Shown here piece by piece: positions 12,097 to 25,335 of a stretch of 64,000 nt of DNA; positions within the stretch are counted from its first letter, which is position 1, and each line of letters starts with the position of its first letter. The notes under the pieces are model-generated. The model worked only from the letters and a program-made list of their open reading frames with translations, searched no databases and was not told the DNA's origin. Where the stretch lies: contig JAENRP010000086.1 in NCBI GenBank assembly GCA_024741835.1, positions 25,361 through 89,360 on the forward strand. The letters are read 5' to 3'. A program made the translations under genes and the position numbers. Source of the DNA: Diplocarpon mali. Its lineage: Eukaryota; Ascomycota; Leotiomycetes; Helotiales; Drepanopezizaceae.

Positions 12097-12115
12097 TGCA
12101 CAGTACTACTGTGCA
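12097..12115. repeat. Perfect palindrome, 9-bp arms
   Basis: TGCACAGTA, one central C, then TACTGTGCA. The arms are exact inverse complements. It could be a binding site of a dimeric regulator or simply chance. Confidence 0.6.
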
Positions 12116-12377
12116 TGTATTTAATACAGTACAGCACTAGCGTGGCTACCATCAACCCAGGTCCAGGCTGGAGCAGGCGGCTTTCGTGACCCACAGAGAT
12201 GGGAATATGGCCAGGGCAAGGCCTTGCAGAGCATGACACTGGCCATTGGCACAGATGGCCTGGTCCGGCAGGGCTTGTTATTGGGAGATATGAAAATTTG
12301 AAGCAGGCATCGGGCTGCAGGGCGTGGTATCCAGGATGCTCTTGACCGCACTCTGTACTCTGTACGGCATGCATGCT

Positions 12378-12660
12378 GTTTGTGCTGTCCTGCTGCAGTG
12401 CAGTGCAGTGCTGTACTTGTGTGTTGTGCTGTGTGCTGCTGTGTGCTGCTGGTGGCGGTTCTCCTCTGGTCTGTCGGATATGCCAATCGTTAAAGCAGCA
12501 GCCGGGATGGGGATGGGATTTCAGATACCCATGGAATCCAGCACACAGTACGGTGTGAGGAGAGGAGCATGGTCTGCTGCCAATCAACTCACATCCCCAC
12601 CCTGTCCCGTGGCATCCCATCCCATTTTATTATCCCATTCCCATTCCCATTCCCATTCCC
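12378..12660. repeat. Low-complexity tracts (TGC/TG-rich and CCCATT repeats)
   Basis: 12378-12460 is built of TGCTG/TGTGCTG/GCAGT units. 12633-12660 contains the hexamer CCCATT about four times in tandem. These tracts explain the long but spurious ORFs over this stretch. Confidence 0.75.
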
Positions 12661-13706
12661 CTTCGCAGCTCAATCCATGCCGTGCCGTGCTCGAGCCATG
12701 TTATCCGGCCACAGCACTGTGTACTGTTACTGCAGAAGACTGGACTGGTGAGGTGATTGGGCGGCGGTACCGACGGGTGCGATCTCGAGACAACCGCGGA
12801 GAAGACCTGCCCAGCACAGTACTGCGAAAGCCGTCTCGCTGTACCGTCCGAAGAGACGAGGTGCTCAATGTGTTGAGAGGTGGTCTGGAAGGGTCCGGGT
12901 GGCGAAAGGAGTTTGTCGAGTGCATTGAGGGTGCATTTTGTAATGGGGAAGTGATAGAGTTTGTGGTAAGGTACAGAACCTGAGGTGGATAAGGGTTACA
13001 GGGGTGAAGCATCAAGCGAGGTCTCGCCACACGTTTGTTTGCGGGGCGGGGGGTTTTTTTTTGGCGGTTTCTTTGCGACCAAGGTGGCAAAAGCTCATCC
13101 AGGACCTTCGCCTGGACTCCCTCTTCTCTATACGTCCGCTTATGGTATTGGTACATGGTAACTTGGTTACTGGTCTCCTTGGTCTACTCGCTGCCTTCGA
13201 CCGTGGAGTACAGTGGCGCTGCTGCTCGCGTGCAGTGTGGAATACTTTGTATACGATACGGAGAACGAACCAAGGAGACGATGGGAGGAGGGGACCAAGA
13301 AGGACCTTACCTCAGCATGTTTTGTTTCCCTCCCAGTGCAACACTCGCTGAAATCGGGCGGCTCGAGGTAGCGACGAGATGCGGCGTGCTGTGGAGATTT
13401 CTCGTGCTACTTCCTAGCATGACAGTTGACGCGCCGTGCTCGAAGGGATCGTGAAGGAATCGAGGCCTTTCTCGAGCGCATATTTCACACATGTCTAGTG
13501 GTGGTCGAAAAGGCCGTGTCATGTGACTCTCCTACAGTACTCTGTACGATGAAGACAGATACAGCACGGTGCAAGCAGGATACCTGAGCCAGTCCGAGAG
13601 TCAATGTCGTGGAGACTCTAATCAGATCAATGACGTCACGGTCTGTGGCTGAGCTGAGCGGAGGCTGAGCAGAGGCCCCGTGACTCGCTAAAGCAATGGA
13701 AGATAC

Positions 13707-14087
13707 TTAATAGGTACTCTGTGCCCACCTCATGGTAAGGTAACAATAATAGCACAGTACTAATCCGTAAAATAGGGGTTCACGCCAAGCCCGTTCCAAT
13801 CCGCCACCCTCGAACTTCGGGAAAAGCTTCTTCTTATTGATCAACACCATGATTCTTTCTGCGCGTCCTTGTCCGATTTCTGGGCATTGATAATCAATTA
13901 CAAGGTCTTGCCACTTCTTCACCACTTCTTCACCACGGAATGGCCCTTTGCGAAAGCCGCCTGCTATGGTAGTCAACCATAGCTGTTGGTGAGATCTGGC
14001 TGTTATCAAGGCAAGGTCTTGACACATCTTGCCACTGGGTAGACCCCTCCTATCCCTCTCTGCAAAGTACCTACCATGGGTATACAT
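13707..14087 (-). other. Orphan ORF, 126 codons, possible gene relic
   Basis: The central part reads like protein-coding sequence (MCQDLALITARSHQQLWL, then GGFRKGPFRGEEVVKKW), but I recognise no family. No convincing upstream exon or promoter was found. It may be the remnant of a lost gene or chance. Confidence 0.2.
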
Positions 14088-15322
14088 GCCTCGTAGTAGT
14101 CAAATGTCTGCCTGAGCTAAACTATATCAGCCTATGTCAAAATGCCCGTTGGGTGAGTGCCTTATCTATTTATCGTTAGTCTGGTAAACAGAGCTGGTTT
14201 ATAATCATAGCTACCTACCCGCTACGTACGCAGAACGCCTTTTCCCCTGGTTTGAGAGTATTTGGCTTTCTAACTATTAGGGCCTTATCGCTTGGCGGCT
14301 TGGCTTCGGGGCCTGTTTAGTTTTCAGTCATTCAACAGCCTATTCATGTGGTTTTTGCGGCTTACTAAAACCCCATTTAGACGATCCCAATTTTGCTGGT
14401 TCTAATTTTCCGGCTTGTCATTTTCTGGGTTGACAAGACTTGAAAACGGACTATATTCGGCTTTTGAAAACAGACTGTAATAAGTCTTCACTGTTATCAG
14501 AAGTGCTAATTAATTGAGTCCTTTTACCGTATTCGAAATCCCCGTTTCAAAAGGCCCAAGGTATCAAGTACTCCTACACCGGGTTGAAAGATTGACTCAT
14601 TCTCGTCTTGCGAGGGACATATCTTCAGAGGCTTCGCATCTCCCATATGTCCTGCCAGACCAAGGAGCATGCTGCGCCCTCCTTGGCCACCTCCACATGC
14701 CCGCTGATTTGCCCGATCAACAATCCAGCTCGCTTACTACCGGCAATCCACAGGAAACTTTTTCTATCGCCATGCCTCTCGCTCCGGACTGCTTCCCCTG
14801 CTATTACCATCCCCTATTAGATGCAGCACCTCAAAAAAATGATTTTGCCACTGCCTGCTGCTCTAGATCTTGTCAGTGGCAAAAGCCGTTCGCGGCCACG
14901 TAGGTGTCTAGACTCAATGAGTGGTAGGAGCTCGTAGGCACTGGTCAATATGCAGTCATTTAGGTTTGGACTGCCTCTTTGTTGATAAGATAGGAATCTT
15001 TGCTGATGTTCAAATCCGTTTAGATCAAGAGATGACTAAATAGCCTTGCTGCCACGTGGAAATGCCTTTGATGACTTGTTAAGGCCATGATGGTCAAATT
15101 CGTTGTAGTCAAAGAAGAGTGCTCAATGTCGATGGGCGAACCCTGGTCAGTACATTTTTTGATATTCAAGGGTCCTATAGTCAATCACAAGATATCAGAT
15201 GAAATGTCCTGGGAATCTTTGTAAGTCGCACTTGTTGATTCGTATCTTCTCACTACCTTCTCCTTTGTATACACAGTCACTATCTATATTTGCTCATTAC
15301 TTGGCAAAATCCGAGAACGCAG

Positions 15323-15442
15323 GTACTTCGTCGTAGGCCAAACAAACACTACGTGAAAGTATAATGTGACCTTGCAACCCCATGCCAAAACCTTCTTGCA
15401 AATGACGCCAATGTGGTGTTTGTTTGGCCTGTGACGAAGTAA
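15323..15442. repeat. Imperfect inverted repeat, 32-bp arms
   Basis: The arms 15323-15354 and 15411-15442 pair as inverse complements at 27 of 32 positions, around a 56-nt loop. The shared core is AGGCCAAACAAACAC. Four of the five mismatches are transitions (the fifth, at the outer end, is G/T). It may be a small non-autonomous element or a structured RNA/DNA hairpin. Confidence 0.7.
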
Positions 15443-16470
15443 CTTAATGATGCCCTACGTCTCTTACCTACCCCTGGCAATGCTTGATGGTAGCTTTTAC
15501 CAGGCGACGTCGATTCCGATGATTTACGAGGTGATTTAGAGCCGGAGCGCTTATCTTCCTGTTACAGACCTGCGCAACGGTGCTACACAGCATAGTATCG
15601 TCCCCGGCAGCCGTCAACAAAACTCGGTCTAGCTGCGGTGCTCTATAAGCTCACTCCTGGCAAAGACGCCATATCTTTCTGCATAAGCTCCGCTGAGCCT
15701 TGGACATGATTACTGGCTTATCAAGTTGTCATCGGGTGGATAATATCGCACCTCCCATAGTATCATTCTGCGTACACGGCTTCCTATCCTGAATACAAGT
15801 TAAGTGCTTGTATACTACTTACACCCCCGAGCATTAACAAATGTCGTCAACTGATGAGGCTCTATTAGGAGATAGATTCTATGGAACTGGCATTGCTACT
15901 GCATTACAGGTGTAGCTTAAGTGCCATGTCTCTTCTTCACAGAGGCTATCCAGTCTCCGTCATCATTCAACTTTAACACCTAACCAAAATAGACTTCGTT
16001 CATTATTACCAACCAGGATTTGGCTGCCCAGGGATACGTCTGCCCTGACTCTCCAAACTGGCCTAACAAGCAGGGGGCTTTTGCTCTCTAATCCAGACTC
16101 TAGGATCTCCAATATAGTCATGCCTACAGGCCGTAAGTGTCTTCTGAGGATTCTAAGCTCGTGATTAAGACAAGACTCAAAGATGCCTTTTGTGATCAGC
16201 CAAAAGCTTGAAATGCCAGTAATAATAATAGCCAGAAAAGTGTTACACAATAGGGTGTTTTGCACCGCGCAACTCCGATCTAGTTCAGATCTTCGAATCA
16301 GTATTAGAGACTGGTTATAGAATGGAGGTGCTTCTTTTACAACGCAAATGCGACTCCGGGCGTGGAGATGTATCAGTACAAGCTTATTTACTCCGGATAC
16401 AGGCTCAACTGGCCAAAGTGCTCTCATTCCTGCCTGTCATTGAGCATTACGCCTCGTTATGCAGTGTAAA

Positions 16471-16870
16471 ATGACCGAGGGGAACGCAGAGCCGTGGGCA
16501 TCCCCATGTCAGAGCTCCCTATAAGATATCAAATCTCGTTATAAATGAGAGCATTAGAACAATCGCTGACGATATCGCAACGGATGAGAAGTATCAAATA
16601 TGGAATGTCGCTACTGCCCGCCCCGGGTCATCATCTAAGCCCGAAAGGCTCTTCATGGGCCCTGAGTTCCGCTGCACCGACAACACCATTGTCGATGCAC
16701 GGCGCCATTTCTATCTAGTCCCTGCCTCAATAGATAGCAGGTTATTCTTCCGGCTGCTGGGAAACCCTTCCTCCCATCACTTTACCTTACAGACTGCTGC
16801 CTCTAAAGTGATGCCAGGCGAACAAAAACATGGTGACTCCACCATCCATTGGCAGAACAGCTATGCGTAA
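16471..16870 (+). other. Coding-like open frame without start codon, possible gene relic
   Basis: A frame open for about 130 codons includes ESIRTIADDIATDEKYQIWN and later RLFMGPEFRCTDN. Composition looks protein-like, but there is no ATG near the 5' end, no recognised domain and no clear flanking exon. The ATG at 16655 lies inside the open stretch. Confidence 0.2.
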
Positions 16871-17760
16871 CAGTGGACTCGTTAGCATGAAATCACTGGC
16901 CAAAGGGTTTCCCGAACTTCAATCCAGGACCCCTAGCCAAGCTGCACGCATTCCAACCAGCATACGAGCACCCACCAATATTCTGCACCAGGAAACATCT
17001 CGTGCAACTGGCAATCCAATAGCAGCTCCATATCTCTCCAAGCGACACAGGCTAGGCTGTCTTCGGGGGTGGCAATGGTTCTGGAACTATTCTCTCTATT
17101 TCTCGGATGCCGATATGACAGATTTTAGGATGTGCAGCAAGATGTCACTCTGCGCTGAATCGTATCACAGGAGATGTGTGGTCTCGCAGCTGTGCTACCG
17201 CATTGCCCTTCAACAGCTACCGCTATGGCTGCGTGGCTGTCGGCGAGAGTTGCATGCGCTTCTGATCCCTGAATGATAGATTTGAGACTCTTATTTTTCG
17301 TTCTGGTCGCTGACAGTACAAGCTGCCTCACTGCGGGACGAAGCTAATAGCGTGATCTTCAATGTCAATAGACATTTACCGATTTTGGCTCATTCGAAGG
17401 AACGCTTTTGTATGTGCCGGTAGATGGAGAGCCGGTGTAGTTGATTATGTATGTCAGATCTGCTTACCATTGCTTCTAGCTACATTCTAAGGACCTCCTC
17501 GTTTTTCTGAGCATTAGTGACTAGCTTCTTTGGTGGCATGCTGGAAACGCGACAAAATTCCCCGGCTGCTCTGCACACAGACAGCCAGCATACGCTTGCA
17601 GAATTTCAGGGCACTAATACTCCAAGTCAGTTGCGAGGTAGTGCTAAGTCACAGCCAGTCGTCCCCCCATGCTCAGGGCCCTCACTCAAGCGACATACTC
17701 GAATTCCATGCTAGTAGTACAACCAACCAGAAGCGCCATGCCATGCCTGAACCCGCACCT

Positions 17761-18608
17761 CTAATCCTTCTTGAGCGGCTTGTAAATCTCCTCGATCCCG
17801 GCCTTCGTGACAATCAACATCTGCAGACCATCACCGACCTCAATATGTCTCTCCACTGCACTGTCAAACGCATCTTTAACCAAGTCTTCCACTTCGCTCC
17901 TCTTCAACGGCGTCTTCTCTCTCTCCTGTAAAGCATGACCGACCCCACTCTCTGGGATGTATTGATTCTTGAAGTTGACTTGATTGTCCAAGAATGGCAT
18001 GATCAAGCTGGCAGCCGCACCCGCCGCTCTGCACTGTTCCCGCTCGTAGCTGCCTACGGGATCATACGAGTAGACCGCACCCTTTCCCTCCTCATCCAGT
18101 CCACCCAGAATAGCCGTGACATAGTAGGGAAAGAAGCGCTTGCCGTACAGTATCGTAGATAAGCGCTGGGCGCAAGCCTTGACGCTCATCGGCTTTCCGT
18201 GTTGGTATCTGTACATCTTCACAATTGCATCCAGGCGCTCCTTGAGGGCTTCTCCATCTGCAGCGAATCCGACTACCGAGAGGACCAGCGTGGCATCATC
18301 CTGCGAGGAGGTCGTGCCGCCGATCTTGAAGACTTTCGGTGCGTAGCGGCTGTTGATATTATAGCCGGATGTCGAGCGGGTATCGCCTGCCATGATGGTG
18401 AAGTCTGCGCCGGAGATCGCGAGCGTGGAGCCACCATTGTCGGTGTATCTTCATAGCAAGTCAGCAAGTTTTTGATGGTAGATAAATTAATTGAGCCATA
18501 CGGGTAGAAGCCGTGCTGTTTGTTACCACCAGCTGCGGTTGCTGGAGCTTGGTTGAATGAATAATTTGGACCGTTCATTAAGGGATTTTGGCTGAACATT
18601 GCAGACAT
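17761..18608 (-). CDS. pre7: 20S proteasome subunit beta-6 (Pre7/C5/PSMB1)
   Basis: Non-catalytic beta-ring subunit of the 20S proteasome. Exons 18502-18608 and 17761-18448, joined over a 53-nt intron to give HGFYP-YTDNGGSTLAISGADF; 264 residues. The short N-terminal extension (MSAMFSQNPLMNGPNYSF) precedes the Ntn-hydrolase fold. Typical blocks are FTIMAGDTRSTSGYNINSR, VVGFAADGEALKERL, YYVTAILGGLDEEGKGAVYS and YDPVGSYEREQCRAAGAAAS. The position equivalent to the catalytic Thr1 is not part of an active-site motif, as expected for beta-6. It is divergent from stt4 across 232 bp. Confidence 0.97.
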
Positions 18609-18840
18609 CTTCGTTTCTGTTTCTAGAAGCCGAGATGTAAAGTTCAAGAAAGTTGTGTGAGATCCGTGGTCGGAAATGCTTGGAGTTTGAAGCACTTGGA
18701 GCACAAGGATGCTGTAGTTCACGCGTCCCCGACTGCCTCAACTCCAGCCTTAGCGTCAAATTTTGACAGGGGTAGCTCTTAATGCCTAGCACGTTCAGTG
18801 AAAGAGGAGCGTAGGACCGACGAAATAGTGAGGATTAGCC
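18609..18840. promoter_or_regulatory. Shared divergent promoter region pre7 / stt4
   Basis: 232 bp separate the start codons of the two opposed genes. Visible signals are an ACGCGT core at 18721-18726 and a 13-bp palindrome GTCAAATTTTGAC at 18755-18767. No canonical proteasome PACE box (GGTGGCAAA) is seen. Confidence 0.6.
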
Positions 18841-21800
18841 ATGGATACGTATGTCAAATCTCACTCTATTGATATATATTCTACTGATAGTACGATAGGG
18901 CTTCGAAAAACATCCGCCGAAAGGCTTTACAGAAGATTGCTGCGCTGTCCGCGACGTCATCTACCACGACTTTTGACAATTCAGACCTCGAGCGACTCTG
19001 TAAAGGCTGCCCCGTGAAGACCAATGCCAAATCCAATGGGACTACGAAAGGGGAGTCTGGATCGTTGGCCAACTCACCTATGGTACGGGATTCCATTAGA
19101 GTTGAGTAGGACAAGGACTGATTGAAGTATAGAACATTAGGGAATTCGAGGTTCTACTGGCTCTTTGTAAAGCCGCACCACTCTTGAAAACGCCCCAGAG
19201 CGCAGGAAAGCTCGCGGAACAGCTGTATCCATACATACTGGAAGCCCATACACAGGCATTTGTGCCATCCCCGTTCTTCCGCGACATCGAGCCGTCGCCC
19301 ATTGAAGCACTGAGTTATAACCTTACTACGGCTCTGCTTTCCTTGGGCATAAACCACGGTTCTCTTCGGGAAGCGGTCTCTGGGAAGCTCTGGGCATACC
19401 TACGTCACTGTCTGGATGCTGCTGGTTCGGCATCTTTGCACGTGGCTGGGACCGAAGATGGGAACGAAACTGAATTGGAGGACGCCATCAATGTTGCAAA
19501 CCTCACATTATCTATCTTGGGATTTCTGGATGCGGCTGCAACTTATGCGAACTTCTGGAGTCCCACTGAAAGGCTGGCCTTGATCGAACGTGTGCAGAAG
19601 GTTTTGTCCGAGGACTTTTCGGTGGCTGTTGAGACGGCATTTTCAACAATACGAAACCATAATTCGCAACAAGTCAATGTTAAAGAGTGGAAGCGGTATA
19701 CTCGACATTATGCAGCTATCGGACGGCCTCTCGGAGCCATGCTTCTTCAGAGAAGCTTCATGTGGCTCTTGGTTGCGGGTACCTCGCTTCTGTCCGCTGA
19801 TATTGACGTCCTCAGAGGAAGTGATATTTTGGAACTGTTGATGTCGGGGACTGTACATGCAAACTCGGGTATTTCTGGAGCGGGTGAGCCAGAATTTGCA
19901 ACCATCGAGACAATGGCGGAAATTGCTGCCGATGAGATGAGCCTCCTTGAGGATGGGGCTGATTACCTTCGTCTTGGATCGACTTGGCAGCAGAGGCTTG
20001 CATTTTCCGTCAAGTCTGGTGCTCTGACGAGTTATTTGAACTGTACTTTGATCAATGGAGATGCTGCAGATGCCGATATCCTCATGACCTGGCTCGAGGA
20101 TACTCTTGCAGATCCAGTCCAAATGGCCGATGAGTCACTTGCCAGCGTCGTACTTCGATCCATGGCTCTTATATCCAAATCATATCCTGAATATGCCCCA
20201 AATGTAAGTCGACTGCTACCGCGATTCATCGTCCAAGGTGGTGCTCAGGGTCAGACTATTGCTATCGCATCTGCAAGCCTAGCATATGTCTTGCAACTCT
20301 TATCCCAGGATGCTATAATTACGATACTCTACACTCTCGGGAACGTTCTTAGTTCCGCTGCTAAAACAGAGAGAGCCCTTGCTGGCGGAGTCAATGGCGA
20401 TTTGAACATGGAAGGGAACGTCAACGCTACCTTCTACAAAGGAAAGCAGTCTACGGGCAGTTCGATATCGCTGGTACTCAGCGGTGATGAAGATACCTCG
20501 GCCGTTTATGGAAACGTTATTCAGGCCATTTGCGGTGTTGCTGATCGCTGCAACGATCCCAAGATCACTGCTTTGGCTCAGTCTATGCTCCTTCAGAAGA
20601 TTGAAAAAGTTAATAGATCTGTTGATGCAATGATCATATCGGAAACTACGGCGCTGGCTTTGAATGGAGGCCAACTGGAGTTCCGATCCCTGCTTAAATT
20701 ATATGCTAGGATAAGCCACGAAGGAATTTTGAAGCATAATGAGCCATTGGTCAATGCCGTAAGTTATCTATTATCTTGCAGATATTCTAGGACTCACATT
20801 TTCAGGTCACAAGAGGTCGAGACTACTTGTCTGCTAGTCTCGAAAAGGAATCTCCACTGTACGAAATATACCTCGAGCATCTACTGGATTCTATCATCAG
20901 CCTTGGAGATGTTCATCAAGCCCAGAGTTCCGGGGAGGCTGATGTTGAAGTCGCTGGTCGAGAGATCGCACAGCTCCTACAACCACTGGCCTTGCTGATG
21001 TCAAGAAATGACTTGGCGACCGATGAAACCCTTAGCGAGGAGGCACTATCACTCATTCGTGATGCATGGTTCAACATTGTTGTCCATGGCTTCAGTACCG
21101 CTACTGAACGCGGTCAGCGATATATGAATGAACTGCGACTCATTGCCCTCCACTCCCCGCCTCTCGTAGCAGAGCAGAGAGGAGAGCAAGTTGAGAGCGA
21201 CATTGAATTGAACACGGTTCTCCGCCGTGGTATGAGCTCTGAGCACGAAGCGACTCAAAAAAAACATCTCACAACTCTCATCCCATCTAAAGCATCCGAC
21301 ATCAAAGGACTGAGCTACCAAAAAGTTATCTTTTTGCAAGCCGCCTACCTTGTCGAGACATTGCGGGCGGACTCGGGAGACTGTACCAAGGCGTTGACTT
21401 ATTTCCTGGAACCCAGCATGAGGAGGGGAGAGATGAGCAGTACGATGGAGTCTATTACGCATGCTGTGATAGACACGTATCTGCACAAGACTATGACGGG
21501 GATCCACCCAACCTTTTCGGCTCCATATGTTGCAAAACAACTGGCATTGATATTCAGTAGCTGCTGTCATCGCATCGAAAGAGTCCAACAGGCGGCCATG
21601 AACTGTGCGGATAAAATTATCAGGGACGTCCCATCTACTCTTTGTCATAAATCCTCGTTGTTCGCGCTGCTTGAGCTTTTGTCTCTCATGTGGACCAGCT
21701 GCCTGGAGGCTGAAACGGATGAATATGAATGGAAGTCTTCGTTTAAATCAGCAAGAGGAAATGTCACCATCGAGTTATCTGACGATTTCGATCTCCGTCG

Positions 21801-24800
21801 CCGGACTTTGAATAGCCTTTACAAACGAGCGAGAAGCTGGGTCAATTCGGCAATCAACATCGCCCCTCAGGATGTCAAGGGTCTCCTACAGACTTATCTT
21901 TCCGAATATGATGATGAGGGAGCGTACGGTCATATTTCTCTCGGCCGTTCTTTTGCAACCGAAATGGGATCAATCATCCCGGGTTCCGATCAACGCCTTG
22001 GTGCCATAGACCGCCATGGGGACTGCAATATCAACACCGCCTCTGACTTTATAGCTCAATACACGACTCGGCAAGAATACCGGTATGCGGAAGCTGTTCC
22101 TGATCACAACGCAGAATGGCTCCAACTAATTCAACTTGATCGCCGAAGAGATTCGGTAGGCTCGAAAGCAGACAAGGAATTCGAAGATGCTAGTACAGTA
22201 CTTGCCCACTTGGAAGCTCGTACAATTCAGCACAAATATGTTCCTATTGGTGAACTTCGCGACATCCTGAGGAGAGCCGCCGCTTTGCTCTGCCGGACCA
22301 AGGAAGATGAGTGCGCAATCGTGCATCACCTCGTCGGTATACCGTTTGCAATCTTTACGAAGCAATCAATCAAGCTGGGTATCTCTCTGTGGCTGGGTGT
22401 GATAAACGAGAACCCTCGAATGGAGCCGCGGATTCTTATGGAAGTCGCGCAACAATGGGAAGCTACAGTTCACAAACGTACGGGTATCTTCAACTCCAAG
22501 TTCCTGTGAGTCTTTAGTCATGATTCAATTCACTGACGAGTATTGCTAATATCAAAAAGCCACCCTGATCCTTTTTACATCAAAGAAGAATTTGCTCCTA
22601 GTGACTGGCCAACACTGTTGAAGAAGCAGCATATTGCACACAACCTGCTCGCACCCCACATGCGCCTGCTACAATTCTTGGGGAGCCATTTCAACGCTAC
22701 ACGTCTAGGGAGCCCGCATATAGAAAGGGTGTTTTTGAGGCTTCTGGACGTGACTCTTGATGGTCTCAAGCACGCTACGGGCCACCCTCTTGCGCGAGAA
22801 ATCAGATTCCACATCATTTTGTTCGCTCTGAAGGTTTTGAGATACAGCATCGCGCTTCCATTTAGTGCGAGATGCCTGTTGAAAGACCGTATTCTATCGG
22901 CTGCCTTGACCTGGTTCAATTTTGCGCCGTGCTGGTCTTTTGGTGGCAACAGACTTCAATTGAAAGCTGAGACTCGTTTGTTGGCGGATGTGTTATCGGC
23001 ACTGAGAAGTGTGCATATGCCTGGTAATAGCAAACAATCGTCTTCGGTGAAGTCGCTTCAGGCCAAGGAGAATCTGCTCCAACTTCTCATTGAGAGCGAA
23101 CTGGTCAGACTAAATGTCTGGCTGCATCCGTTAAACGAGGCAAGAGACCCATTGTCCCCAACTGTCAAGATTCCCACGGAAGCTACCATACTAGGTCTTG
23201 TCAAAACAGCCTGGATTGAGAGTCCGTCTCTTGCTATCCAACTAGTTTCCAGGTTCCCATCGCAAAGAGTCCATAGGGATATAAGATTTCGCCTGCTTAA
23301 TCACCCTGACAGAGCAGTTTCCGAACCAGAGGGTGTACACGTATTGCTGGGAGAGACATTTCCTAATGACGTGAACTTTCAGCTAAAGGTACGTTTCTTT
23401 AAATGGTCGGCTGATGTACTTACTAATATTTGCAGCACCTTCTGTACTGGTCTACTGTAAACCCTGTCAGCGCCGTCACCTATTTTTTGCCCGCCTATCA
23501 GAACCATCCGTTCGTATTGCAGTACGCAATGCGAGCCTTGGAAAGTCATTCAGTGGATGTGACATTTTTCTACGTTCCACAGATAGTACAGGCTCTGCGT
23601 TACGATCGCTTAGGCTATGTGGAAAGATACATCGTAGAAACAGCCAAATTCTCGCAGCTGTTTGCTCACCAAATAATCTGGAATATGAAGGCAAACGCAT
23701 TCAAAGATGAAGACTCTCTAGTTGTATGTTTTGAAAAAAAAAAAAAGTCATGAGGAATGTTGTACTGACCACGGACTACTAGCCTGACGTTGTAAAACCG
23801 ACTCTTGATAAGGTCATGAATCGCATGATTGACGGGTTCTCTGGGACCGACAAGATTTTCTACGAACGAGAATTCACATTCTTCGATGAAGTTACAAGCA
23901 TATCTGGGAAACTAAAGCCTTTTATCAAGGCACCAAAGCCCGAAAAAAAGCAGAAGATCGAAGAGGAACTGCGAAAGATAAAAGTTGAGGTTGGAGTTTA
24001 CTTGCCAAGTAATCCCGATGGCGTCGTGATTGGCATTGATAGAAAGTCCGGCAAACCACTTCAAAGTCACGCCAAAGCTCCGTACATGGCGACATTCCGC
24101 ATCAAGAAGAGCCCGGAGGGTATGGAAGGGGCCGATGACATGTTAGAGGAGACCAAAAAAACTGCTTCGGTTCCCCAAGATAACACAATTGAGGTCTGGC
24201 AATCTGCTATTTTCAAAGTTGGGGATGATTGTCGGCAAGATGTCCTGGCTCTTCAGATGATTGCCGCGTTTCGAGGCATATTCCATGATGTGGGCCTTGA
24301 TGTTTACGTATTCCCATATCGGGTCACGGCAACTGCTCCGGGCTGCGGTGTCATCGATGTCCTGCCAAACTCCATCTCGCGTGATATGGTTGGACGAGAA
24401 GCCGTCAATGGCCTCTACGACTACTTTGTCTCGAAGTACGGAAATGAGGACTCTCTGCGCTTTCAAGAAGCCAGAAGCAACTTTGTTAAGAGTATGGCTG
24501 CGTATTCGCTCATCTCATTTCTACTCCAGTTCAAGGATCGTCACAATGGCAATATCATGATTGATGACGCGGGACATATTCTTCACATCGATTTTGGTTT
24601 CTGCTTTGACATTGCTCCTGGTGGTGTTAAGTTCGAACGAGCTCCATTCAAGCTTACCTCTGAAATGATGGCTGTGATGGGCGGGCGTACTGATCATCAA
24701 GCTTTTAAGTGGTTCGAGGAACTCACTGTCAAGGCTTTCTTGGCTTCTCGGCCGTACGCAGAGAAGCTCTCTCAACTCGTGTTGCTGATGATGGACTCTG

Positions 24801-25032
24801 GATTGCCATGTTTCAAGCCCGAGACTATTCAAAACTTCAAGGACCGATTTGTGTTGGAGAAGAGCGAGAGAGAGGCGGCTGATTTCATGAAGGGGTTGAT
24901 CAAGAGGAGTTATTCTAGTTACTCTACTGGAGGCAAGCATTATCCCACACCTACTTACCTTGTACCCTTGCTAATATGCTTGTTATAGTCTACGATCAGT
25001 TCCAACTTATGACCAATGGCATCCCATATTAA
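18841..25032 (+). CDS. stt4: Phosphatidylinositol 4-kinase Stt4 (PI4K type III alpha)
   Basis: Makes phosphatidylinositol 4-phosphate at the plasma membrane. Eight exons: 18841-18848, 18899-19082, 19133-20758, 20806-22505, 22560-23388, 23436-23723, 23783-24932, 24989-25032; 1942 residues, normal for fungal Stt4. The first exon encodes only MDT and part of a codon, then ASKNIRRKALQKIAAL. The middle is the helical-solenoid region; a PIK accessory domain precedes the kinase (exon 6, HPFVLQYAMRALESHSVDV). The kinase domain contains VGDDCRQDVLALQMI, the catalytic loop FKDRHNGNIMIDD and the metal-binding HIDFGFCFD, and ends with VYDQFQLMTNGIPY. The last intron (24933-24988) starts with GC rather than GT; splicing there is needed to reach the conserved C-terminus. 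Confidence 0.97.
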
Positions 25033-25335
25033 TTAGATTTTAAACGAGATATCGCGTCATAGATTGCGTTTGGAGCATAATCGTACTCGTTGCTTGCTCA
25101 GACCCACAACTTGACTCGCTATCATATGTGTTGGGGATAGTGACCATGATCTCTGTACTCCAAACTGTCACCATCAAGAGCGGTCAATCGCTTCTAATAC
25201 TGATCACTCGAAATAGCGGGCCGTTCCTTCTGGTTTCGCAAGTTTGTAACAGTGGCCCAGTTTCAAAGCAGCATATCTACAACTCCACTCTTGACTCTCA
25301 TAGAAGTCTCAATATCAATCCATCTCAATCACAAG

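Larger units (their letters stand above)
11004..17760. other. 6.7-kb gene-poor region
   Basis: No gene can be supported here. It holds the YTH promoter on the left, low-complexity TG/CATTCC tracts at 12378-12660, a palindrome at 12097-12115, a long inverted repeat at 15323-15442, and a few coding-like fragments without recognisable domains (13707-14087 minus, 16471-16870 plus). Base composition is not the extreme AT bias of the transposon block further right, so heavy RIP is not evident. Confidence 0.55.

Noticed and set aside
12324..12983. 219-codon plus-strand ORF rich in Cys, Leu and Ser-His repeats
   Set aside because: It translates the TGC/TG and CCCATT low-complexity tracts; no domain, and the opposite strand is equally open.
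15963..16427. 154-codon minus-strand ORF
   Set aside because: No family resemblance, no splice context, and neighbouring sequence is similarly open on the other strand.
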